From a virus: DNA of 33,221 nucleotides. The stretch spans positions 1 through 33,221 of IMG/VR virus record IMGVR_UViG_3300033149_004203; one strand, 5' to 3'. A model generated the notes under the pieces. It worked only from the letters and a program-made list of their open reading frames with translations. It was not told where the DNA came from and made no database searches. Every line of letters starts with the position of its first letter. Within the stretch, counting starts at the first letter, position 1. The translations under genes and the position numbers were made by a program. Below are positions 28,219 to 33,221 of the stretch, piece after piece.

Positions 28219-29757
28219 TTAGACACATGCAAAATCTGTGCGCTTCTGCAACGTCCTGTAGGGCGTCCCCCCGCCGCGCGGGGCGAACCAGCCGGGCAGC
28301 ATCGCGTCAGCGCTGGCCAGGGCGTCGGGGCCGTCCACGAACCCGTCCGGGTAGTTCAACAACTGCTCGATGAGCGCGCGCACGCCGGGGCCGGCGTCCT
28401 TGGGGAACTTCCATTTCCCCTGTTCCATCGGCGCCTGCAGCGCCATGATCCGCACGTCCTTGTTCTCCGTCTGGTTCACGTAGCGGACGGGCAGACCGCC
28501 GCGCCTGCTCCCCTGGACGTTGAGCAGATCCCGCAGCAGCGCGTAGCCGCCGTTCGATTCGATGCCCATCAGGTAGGGCTGCCAGCGCTCGAAGAACTCG
28601 TAGAGCTTGTCCAGCATCGAGTCGGGCGTGCCGCGGGCGATCCAGGCGTCCAGCACGTAGCGGTCGCCCGTCTGCCGGTGCGCGCCCACGGCGACCAGGG
28701 CGCGGGGGCAGCCCTTCGGCGACTCGCTCAGGGCGGGGTCCAGGAAGCACACCTTCAGGAGCGATCCGACATCGAGATTGGCGGGGTCGTATTCACCCAT
28801 CCAGTCCGCCTGAAACGGCTTGTCGGGATCCTCAGCGACCAGGGCGAAGTTGCGGTTCCAGTTGCGGAGGCCGATCTGCGCGCGGACCCGACCTAAGGCG
28901 GCGTCGCTGAACCGCTCGGGCCAGACGCTGTGGCCGTTCTCGTCGGTCGCCGCCTGCATGAACCGGCGCCCGAGGGCGCGGCCCGTGGCGTCCGTCTTGG
29001 CCGCGAGTTCCTTCGCCCGTTCCATCATGCAGCCGGGGCCGAAGATCGTGCCCAGCACGGTGAAGACGTAGGCTTCAGGCTCCATCGCCGGCATGACCTC
29101 GTCCATCATCCAGTCCCACAGGTTCTTCTCGCGCTGCGGGTTGCGGGCGAGCTCGGCGTCCTCCAGGTCATCGCCCACAAACTCCAGGGGCCGGTAGTGT
29201 CCGAAGCGCCGGCCGCGCGGCGACATGCCGATGCCGAACGCCTCGAACTTGCAGCTCTGCCGTGACCAGCGCCCCTTGTCGCGCACGCGCGGCAGCTCCA
29301 CCGTCCACACCTCTCCCGGGCCGTCGACCGACAGCGCCCCGTAGTCACACAGCAGGCGTGGGTTGTGCTCCAGCTCGAGCCGCACGTAGTCCATGTTCTG
29401 CGCGGCCAACACCTGCACCCGGCTGCCGTAGATGAAATACGGGACCTTGCCGGTAAGCGCGCGGTAGAGCGGCCGGGCCAGGGCAAGCAGGACGCTCTTG
29501 CCCGCGCCACGGAAGGCACTGACGAACGTCGGCATTCCGGGCTCGCCGGCCGCCTCGGTCATGCGGTGGTGGAAGCGCGCGAAGGGTGCGCTGAAGTAGT
29601 GGGGGAGGTAGGCCTGGCACCACTCCATGAAGGGTAACCCGCGGCGGGCCTTGATAGCGGCGTCACTGAGATCCTCGAACGGCGCCGCCTCACGCTGCTG
29701 GCGCTCGATGATCTGCTGCCTGAGCCGTTCGTGTTCCCGTCCCCAGTCCGACGCCAC
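28219..29757 (-). CDS. Terminase large subunit, Mu gp28-like
   Basis: A 512-residue protein starting at GTG 29757. The ATPase has FRGAGKS (82-88, Walker A) and PLEFVGDDLED (190-200, Walker B), with VQVLAAQN and VLGTIFGPG (C-motif region) between and after. The nuclease half has FLDPALS with D340, GIESNGG with E400, and GPDALASADAM with D478, the three acidic residues of the RNase H-like terminase nuclease. It packages DNA into the prohead and cuts it. Length and motif order fit gp28-like terminases. The neighbours (small terminase and helical proteins upstream, portal downstream) match the Mu order. Confidence 0.92.
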   Translation of the reverse strand: MASDWGREHERLRQQIIERQQREAAPFEDLSDAAIKARRGLPFMEWCQAYLPHYFSAPFARFHHRMTEAAGEPGMPTFVSAFRGAGKSVLLALARPLYRALTGKVPYFIYGSRVQVLAAQNMDYVRLELEHNPRLLCDYGALSVDGPGEVWTVELPRVRDKGRWSRQSCKFEAFGIGMSPRGRRFGHYRPLEFVGDDLEDAELARNPQREKNLWDWMMDEVMPAMEPEAYVFTVLGTIFGPGCMMERAKELAAKTDATGRALGRRFMQAATDENGHSVWPERFSDAALGRVRAQIGLRNWNRNFALVAEDPDKPFQADWMGEYDPANLDVGSLLKVCFLDPALSESPKGCPRALVAVGAHRQTGDRYVLDAWIARGTPDSMLDKLYEFFERWQPYLMGIESNGGYALLRDLLNVQGSRRGGLPVRYVNQTENKDVRIMALQAPMEQGKWKFPKDAGPGVRALIEQLLNYPDGFVDGPDALASADAMLPGWFAPRGGGTPYRTLQKRTDFACV

Positions 29758-29767
29758 GGTGAATCCC

Positions 29768-30007
29768 CTACATCAAGAGTTCCCGCACCTTCCGGGCGAA
29801 GTCGGCCAGTAGTTGCAGTTCACGGACAGCGGCCGCGTAGTCGTCGGCCGCGCCTTCGATCTGCTGGGGGTCCTGCTCATCCAGCGGCGTCAGCAAGCTT
29901 GCCGTCCGCACAAGTCCCTCGGCCGCCTTCGTCGCGCGGGCCTCGGCCTCTTCGCGGCGACGCTGGATCTCCACCAGGAGCTTCTCGATCTTCTCGCGTT
30001 CAGCCAT
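29768..30007 (-). CDS. Small coiled-coil protein of the terminase region
   Basis: A 79-residue protein, nearly all helix: MAEREKIEKLLVEIQRRREE, then ATKAAEGLVRTASLLTPLDE and a C-terminal helix YAAAVRELQLLADFARKVRE. No membrane segment, Cys pair or catalytic motif is present. In Mu-like phages several small helical proteins of unknown role lie near the terminase genes; this fits such a gene. Its start overlaps the upstream stop by one base (TGATG), so it is coupled to the membrane protein before it. Function unknown. Confidence 0.65.
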   Translation of the reverse strand: MAEREKIEKLLVEIQRRREEAEARATKAAEGLVRTASLLTPLDEQDPQQIEGAADDYAAAVRELQLLADFARKVRELLM

Positions 30008-30294
30008 CAGTCATGTCTCCTGTCGCATGCGTCCTTTGTCACGACCCCCTTGAAGTCCTCGCGGAGTTCCTTCCGCAGCCCGCGGAACTCCTCGATCAGC
30101 ACGTTCAGGCGCGCCTCGAGTACGGGCACCGCGTCGACCGCCGGGTTGCCCTTCTGCAGGCGGGCCTCGTGCACGGCGAGTTGGTCCTCCACCTTCTGCC
30201 GCCATCGGCCCATGCGATAGGCCACGAACCAGCCGCCCGCGAACCCGCCCGGCACAGCGCCGAGTCCCGTCACCAAGACCTGTAGCCAGCTCAC
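30007..30294 (-). CDS. Small membrane-anchored coiled-coil protein (Mu gp25/DUF2730-like)
   Basis: A 95-residue protein starting at GTG 30294, which overlaps the small terminase stop as GTGA; a longer open frame upstream exists but lies over the terminase gene. An N-terminal transmembrane segment (WLQVLVTGLGAVPGGFAGGW, residues 3-22) is followed by a charged coiled coil (WRQKVEDQLAVHEARLQ; LNVLIEEFRGLRKELREDF). This is the layout of small Mu gp25/DUF2730-like proteins beside the terminase, whose role is unclear; a holin or i-spanin role is also conceivable. The family is inferred from layout and position. Confidence 0.55.
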   Translation of the reverse strand: MSWLQVLVTGLGAVPGGFAGGWFVAYRMGRWRQKVEDQLAVHEARLQKGNPAVDAVPVLEARLNVLIEEFRGLRKELREDFKGVVTKDACDRRHD

Positions 30295-30743
30295 GGGGAG
30301 TCCTCCTTCATTTCGGCCATGCACCCATTCACGGCGCCCCGCAGGATGCGCAGTTCCTCGCCCGTGTAGCGCGCCTCGAACCACGCCGAGAACCAATCCA
30401 TCGCGATCATCTTCTGGAGGTTGTCGCCGAACAGATCGAGCGTCTTCTCCAGGCTGTTGATGAGCTTGATGGTGATATCGGCCCACTTGCCCGGCGGCAT
30501 CGCCGTGTCCTCGACGTGCACGCGCAGACGCACGACGAGCGCGCCGATTACGTCGCGGAGATCAGAGAAGTCGGAGATCTGCTGCTGGGCATCCCAGTCG
30601 CGGCCGGCCTTGCTGTCGGCCGCCATCCAGCGGTAGATCGTGGAGGCGGAGACGCCGAGAGACTCGGCGATCTCATCGGCCGACTGCCCCTGCGCGTATA
30701 GACGCCGAGCGCGTGGCAGTGCCTCTTGTTTCGATGCAGGCAT
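30291..30743 (-). CDS. Terminase small subunit, Mu gp27-like (DUF1804 type)
   Basis: A 150-residue protein. Residues 5-45 form a DNA-binding HTH (LPRARRLYAQGQSADEIAES and LGVSASTIYRWMAADS), followed by a helical region (ISDFSDLRDVIGALVVRLRV; DITIKLINSLEKTLDLFG) that should mediate oligomer formation. Mu gp27-type small terminases have the same order and size. It would recognise the packaging site and recruit the large subunit. It is the first gene after the candidate late promoter. Confidence 0.8.
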   Translation of the reverse strand: MPASKQEALPRARRLYAQGQSADEIAESLGVSASTIYRWMAADSKAGRDWDAQQQISDFSDLRDVIGALVVRLRVHVEDTAMPPGKWADITIKLINSLEKTLDLFGDNLQKMIAMDWFSAWFEARYTGEELRILRGAVNGCMAEMKEDSP

Positions 30744-30814
30744 AAGCGACTCTCGCGCGCAATCCGGTTTTCGACCGGCTGCAGCCGGTTCAGAGACCGT
30801 GACGCACGAAAGCC

Positions 30815-30844
30815 TTTATGCGGGGCACTTGAGGAGGAAGTCAA
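30815..30844 (-). promoter_or_regulatory. Candidate late promoter for the morphogenesis operon
   Basis: On the minus strand TTGACT (30839-30844) is followed after 18 bp by CATAAA (30815-30820), sigma70-like, about 70 bp before the small terminase start. A short palindromic stretch around GTGCAC-N3-GTGCAC (about 30859-30873) lies upstream and could bind an activator. Confidence 0.5.
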
Positions 30845-30894
30845 GCCGATTGCGCGCCGTGCACGCGGTGCACAAAGAAATAGGGAAATGGCAC

Positions 30895-30927
30895 AAAAAA
30901 GGCCCCGCGAGGCAACCTCGCGAGGCC
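30895..30927 (-). terminator. Intrinsic terminator after the exported PVHC-domain gene
   Basis: GGCCCCGCGAGG / CCTCGCGAGGCC forms a 12-bp stem (one mismatch) with a 3-nt loop, followed on the minus strand by six T. It ends the leftward transcript that includes the repressor region and exported protein and separates it from the late promoter. Confidence 0.85.
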
Positions 30928-30952
30928 TCAAAAGGCGGTTCAGTGATTGCGA

Positions 30953-31696
30953 TCAGCCCGCCATGAACACCGGGCACCCCAAACACAGGCCGCCGCAGGC
31001 GGCGCCGCAGCGAACCCTGATCGCGCCCTTCCGGTCGTCCCACATCTGTTCGGTCGGAAGCAACTGCGACCCGTCCCCCCAGGGCGGGGGATCGCCCTGC
31101 TCGATCAGGCCGAGCGAGACGGCGGACCGATAGGCGTCCTCGGCCGAGACCACGCCCTTCAGCACACGCTCCTTCAAGCGCGCCAACGTGGCATCGCGCG
31201 CAGCCTGGAACGTAATGCCGAAGGGGCAGACATTCCCAGGAGGGGGCGTCCACCTCGACAAGTCCTCGGCCTTCCACATGTGGCCCTCGCCGAGCCGCGT
31301 CTCATATCGGTCGATCACAAATGGACACCAGCCGCAGTGTACCGGCCGGTCTCTGCATGCTGCCGACGTGGCGGTCCACAGAGGCTTGTCCCCTCCGTCC
31401 AGCGCGCGGGTTTGCGGCGCCACGTCCGGGGGGGCAGGCCCGGGTCGTTTCAGCTCCCCATTCTCCTTGGGCAAAGCGGGAGGCGCAGGCAGGGGCGCCC
31501 CCACAGCCTCGAGCTTCTCGACACGGGGCTTCAACTGCCTCATGCGGACCTTGAGCAGCGCCACGTCCGCGCTCAGGCCGCGCACGCGCTCTGCCAGCGC
31601 GTCGAACTCGCGCCGCGTAACCTGGGCCGCCGCACCCAGTGCGCACAGCCCGACCAGCAGAGCCAGTCCGGTTCCCACCAATCGCTTGCGCCTCAT
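30953..31696 (-). CDS. Exported PVHC-domain protein 2 with coiled coil
   Basis: A 247-residue protein started at ATG 31696, behind AAGGAGG at 8-nt spacing; the frame upstream is open but has no signal. MRRKRLVGTGLALLVGLCAL then GAAAQ is a signal peptide with a likely cut after AAA. Residues 25-65 are coiled coil (FDALAERVRGLSADVALLKV), followed by a Pro-rich linker. ACRDRPVHCGWCPFV (about residues 114-128) and WTPPPGNVCPFGITFQAARD match PVHC-domain protein 1 at 11645-12031 in order and spacing. A C-terminal Cys cluster (CGAACGGLCLGCPV) is extra. In the periplasm the Cys residues would be oxidised. Position between repressor and terminase suits a lysis or lysogenic-conversion gene; neither is proved. 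Confidence 0.65.
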   Translation of the reverse strand: MRRKRLVGTGLALLVGLCALGAAAQVTRREFDALAERVRGLSADVALLKVRMRQLKPRVEKLEAVGAPLPAPPALPKENGELKRPGPAPPDVAPQTRALDGGDKPLWTATSAACRDRPVHCGWCPFVIDRYETRLGEGHMWKAEDLSRWTPPPGNVCPFGITFQAARDATLARLKERVLKGVVSAEDAYRSAVSLGLIEQGDPPPWGDGSQLLPTEQMWDDRKGAIRVRCGAACGGLCLGCPVFMAG

Positions 31697-31748
31697 CTTG
31701 CGCCTCCTTCCGTTATTGGGTGTCGACGCCGCCTCCCCCCGTCGCAAC

Positions 31749-32180
31749 TCAGTCGAGCCCCTCGGCGGCCTCCGTCCACTGGAGCGTTGCCCCACAATGG
31801 GGGCACTGACGCAGGCGCGGCGCCACCTCGCCGTGGCACTGGCCACAGTGGTAGCCGAGCCTCCGGATGACCTCCGCCACCGGTGGCTTGGGGTCCGGGC
31901 GGCTCAGGGGACCCGTGACGTAGACCGGGCTTTCCTCAGCCATGCTGAACGGTCCCGTGCCTGTCAACAGCCATTCTGCACAGATCTTGAAACATTGCTC
32001 GAATCGCCATGCCGTCTGCTTTGTCAAGGGCGCCCGCCCACGCTTGATCTCCGAAAGGTGGGAGGCCGACATTTGTAACGCCTCCGCGATCTGCTTTTGA
32101 GTGCCGCGAATGTGATTGAGCGCGAATTCGATGCGTTTTCTGTGATCTTCTGCCGATTCGGGAAGAATAGGGCTTGACAT
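31749..32180 (-). CDS. Phage repressor: Cro/CI-type HTH with C-terminal zinc ribbon
   Basis: A 143-residue protein. Residues 26-55 (GTQKQIAEALQMSASHLSEI) form a lambda-type HTH, with the next helix ending in FEQCFKICAEWLL. Residues 112-130 hold HCGQC and CPHCG (C112, C115, C126, C129), a complete zinc-ribbon set in place of the usual LexA-type peptidase domain, so RecA-driven self-cleavage is not expected. The start ATG overlaps the -35 box of the rightward early promoter, and no ribosome site is visible; a divergent promoter at 32231-32258 would give a leader of about 40 nt. It should keep the early operon silent. Confidence 0.78.
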   Translation of the reverse strand: MSSPILPESAEDHRKRIEFALNHIRGTQKQIAEALQMSASHLSEIKRGRAPLTKQTAWRFEQCFKICAEWLLTGTGPFSMAEESPVYVTGPLSRPDPKPPVAEVIRRLGYHCGQCHGEVAPRLRQCPHCGATLQWTEAAEGLD

Positions 32181-32203
32181 GCGTTAGATATCCCGTGTAT
32201 AAT
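32174..32203 (+). promoter_or_regulatory. Rightward early promoter
   Basis: TTGACA (32174-32179) and TATAAT (32198-32203) with 18-bp spacing: both boxes match the sigma70 consensus exactly. It drives the plus-strand early genes. The -35 box overlaps the repressor start. Confidence 0.88.
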
Positions 32204-32220
32204 TCGGGTGGTCGAATCTT

Positions 32221-32237
32221 CTACTATCATATTGTAG
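32221..32237. promoter_or_regulatory. Candidate operator between face-to-face promoters
   Basis: CTACTATCATATTGTAG is an imperfect 17-bp inverted repeat (CTACTA / TTGTAG, one mismatch). It covers the -10 box of the leftward promoter and lies just after the start of the rightward transcript. A second short one, CCCG-N9-CGGG, surrounds the rightward -10 at 32192-32208. Their roles are guesses. Confidence 0.4.
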
Positions 32238-32258
32238 GGCACTGATGGGAAAAGTCAA
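32231..32258 (-). promoter_or_regulatory. Leftward repressor promoter
   Basis: On the minus strand TTGACT (32253-32258) is followed after 16 bp by TACAAT (32231-32236). Its -35 box lies inside the first early gene, so the two promoters face each other and their transcripts overlap by about 15 bp. Confidence 0.6.
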
Positions 32259-32514
32259 GAGAAAAACGGGGGCGGACGCGACGGTCATCACGGCAGCGAA
32301 CCTCCGGGCTTTCATGGGCAGACACATGATTTCATACAGCGAGATCGGCCGGCGCAGGGGGGTGACGTGCGACGCGGTGAGCCAAGCGCTGAGGTCGGAC
32401 CAAACAGGCAGACCGGTGAGTGGGGCGCTCCTCCGGGCGCTCTGGCAGGTAGCAAACGATGTCTTGATCGAGAGGGAGTGTCAAAATGAGAAGCTCTCGG
32501 GAGGAGGAACGTAG
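32245..32514 (+). CDS. Cro-like small HTH protein (early gene 1)
   Basis: An 89-residue protein with HMISYSEIGRRRGVTCDAVS and QALRSD (residues about 31-56), the pattern of a Cro/CI-type helix-turn-helix (I-G-x-x-x-G-V-x-x-x-x-V-S). As the first gene of the rightward operon, opposite the repressor, it is the natural candidate for a Cro or Ner-like protein that represses the repressor promoter during lytic growth. The start ATG 32245 has only a weak ribosome site. It overlaps the next gene by 29 bp. Confidence 0.68.
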   Translation: MGKVKRKTGADATVITAANLRAFMGRHMISYSEIGRRRGVTCDAVSQALRSDQTGRPVSGALLRALWQVANDVLIERECQNEKLSGGGT

Positions 32515-32716
32515 GTGTTCAGTGTGTGGCGGCCCGACAACGCACTGGCTCCGGGCGCAGGAGGTGGCCGACGCCCTCGGTTGTTCTGTGAGGAAGGCGT
32601 ATTACCTGCTCGATAGGGGAGAACTGCGGGGCATCCGGGTGGGCAGGTCGCGCAGGTTCGAACACAAGAGCATTGACGGATACGTGAATGCCCAGCTTCG
32701 GGTGGAGGCCGCCTGA
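32486..32716 (+). CDS. Excisionase-like winged-helix DNA-binding protein (early gene 2)
   Basis: A 76-residue protein starting at ATG 32486 (GGGAG upstream). CSVCGGP (11-17) is an N-terminal Cys pair. HWLRAQEVADALGCSVRKAY (20-39) then LLDRGELRGIRVGRSRRF and a last helix HKSIDGYVNAQL are the pattern of the excisionase/MerR-like HTH_17 family. Such proteins bend DNA or act as recombination directionality factors or regulators. In an early operon the regulator role is as likely as excision. The overlap with gene 1 and the immediate ATG of gene 3 (1 bp after the stop) show operon structure. Confidence 0.72.
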   Translation: MRSSREEERRCSVCGGPTTHWLRAQEVADALGCSVRKAYYLLDRGELRGIRVGRSRRFEHKSIDGYVNAQLRVEAA

Positions 32717-32977
32717 ATGCCAAGCGAAACGGTGCTCGAATGCCGGAGCCTGATCGATACGGCCTTCGGGCTGATCGCGCAGGCCAGCCACGATCTGAAG
32801 GACGCGCGCGGACTGATCGCCATCATGGAGGCGGAGATCGCCCAGGCCGAGCATCCGGCCCTGGAGCGACTCGATCCCGCTGAGGTCGTCGCCCTGCGCG
32901 ACACCCTCGATTGGGACAATGGGCAGGTCTACCTCGTCGTCGGGGAGCCGGGCCAGGGCCAACAGGAGGGCACATGA
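32717..32977 (+). CDS. Small acidic helical protein (early gene 3)
   Basis: An 86-residue protein preceded by GGTGGAGG and starting directly after the previous stop. It has two helices (VLECRSLIDTAFGLIAQASH; ARGLIAIMEAEIAQAEHPAL) and a short C-terminal stretch with WDNGQVYLVVGEPGQGQQEG. No known domain is recognised. It overlaps the next gene as ATGA. Function unknown. Confidence 0.6.
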   Translation: MPSETVLECRSLIDTAFGLIAQASHDLKDARGLIAIMEAEIAQAEHPALERLDPAEVVALRDTLDWDNGQVYLVVGEPGQGQQEGT

Positions 32978-33221
32978 GCGCCGAGATACTCCCCTACGGA
33001 CAGGTCGCCGAGGAGATGGGCGTGTCCCTCCGGTGGGTCCGATCGCTGGTGCGACGGGGCACGCTCCCGACCGCGCCGCTGGGCTATCACAGCAACGGCA
33101 AGGTGGAATACGGCGTCCCCCGCGCCGCCCTGGTCGCCCAGGCCAACGCCGCCCCGCTCACGCCCGAACGATGCACGCTGAAGTTCGAGGGCCGCGTGCC
33201 GCTGACCCGGGACGGCATCCC
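32974..33221 (+). CDS. HTH-containing protein, N-terminal part (runs off the right edge)
   Basis: Starts at ATG 32974 within ATGA and is open for 82 codons to the edge. EILPYGQVAEEMGVSLRWVR (4-23) is a MerR/HTH_17-type helix-turn-helix, followed by SLVRRGTLPTAPLGYHSNGK and VEYGVPRAAL, a wing-like part and a helix. Mu-like phages place the large transposase early in the same transcript, and many such transposases begin with an HTH domain. This could be that gene, but only the N-terminus is visible, so another regulator is equally possible. Confidence 0.5.
   Translation, partial: MSAEILPYGQVAEEMGVSLRWVRSLVRRGTLPTAPLGYHSNGKVEYGVPRAALVAQANAAPLTPERCTLKFEGRVPLTRDGI

Noticed and set aside
32024-32242. 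Alternative minus-strand frame over the repressor start
   Set aside because: It has no domain, overlaps both promoters and runs against the HTH and zinc-ribbon frame.
1-33221. tRNA genes, integrase and attachment sites
   Set aside because: No cloverleaf-like sequence, tyrosine or serine recombinase motif or flanking direct repeat was seen; the phage ends are probably outside the window.

Overview
The window is a high-GC stretch of a prophage or temperate phage genome. It carries the right-hand control region, the whole virion assembly operon and a long accessory cassette. Almost all genes lie on the minus strand, tightly packed, many joined by ATGA or GTGA start/stop overlaps; only four small early genes at the right edge are on the plus strand. 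The host cannot be named from the sequence. The base composition and the abundance of short interspersed repeats (several heptamer families and a roughly 39-bp palindrome family) remind me of uncultured Planctomycetota, Hydrogenedentota or Omnitrophota-type genomes; that is inference only.

Reading in the direction of transcription (right to left): (i) 31.7-33.2 kb is a lysis/lysogeny switch, with a leftward HTH repressor carrying a C-terminal zinc ribbon, a rightward early operon of small DNA-binding proteins, and two face-to-face sigma70-like promoters between them. (ii) 30.9-31.7 kb holds one exported cysteine-rich protein, closed by a good intrinsic terminator. (iii) 22.5-30.8 kb is a Mu-type head module behind a candidate late promoter: small terminase, two small helical proteins, large terminase, portal fused to a MuF domain, I-type protease with an internally started scaffold, decoration-type protein, gpT-type major capsid and gp36-type adaptor. 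(iv) 12-22.5 kb is a long-tail (siphovirus-type) module: head-tail joining proteins, tube protein, tail assembly chaperone with a canonical A_AAA_AAC -1 frameshift site, tape measure, distal tail protein, and a very large hub/adhesin with cysteine-rich domains. (v) 0-12 kb is an accessory cassette: small zinc-ribbon-like proteins, a three-domain glycosyltransferase-methyltransferase-glycosyltransferase fusion, a metallophosphoesterase, a lipoprotein, a sulfatase-like hydrolase, three DxD glycosyltransferases, an O- or C-methyltransferase-like protein, three GT2 glycosyltransferases, an HExxH metallopeptidase-like protein and, at the edge, a truncated D12-class adenine methyltransferase.

The most striking idea the window supports is a phage-encoded mucin-type virion glycosylation system. 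Five virion proteins carry Thr/Pro/Ala-rich mucin-like tracts at their C-termini or between domains. The co-directional cassette supplies many glycosyltransferases, one with a DxH motif like polypeptide GalNAc-transferases, plus methyltransferase and sulfatase-like enzymes that could cap glycans. This is a hypothesis, but it joins the two oddest features of the window.

The second striking feature is a family of about 39-bp palindromes (GGGGACAGG...CCTGTCCCC) with 18 core copies. Thirteen are inserted in frame inside protein genes and are read in all three frames. Several are nested inside older copies, one lies at a domain junction, and one supplies a stop codon.
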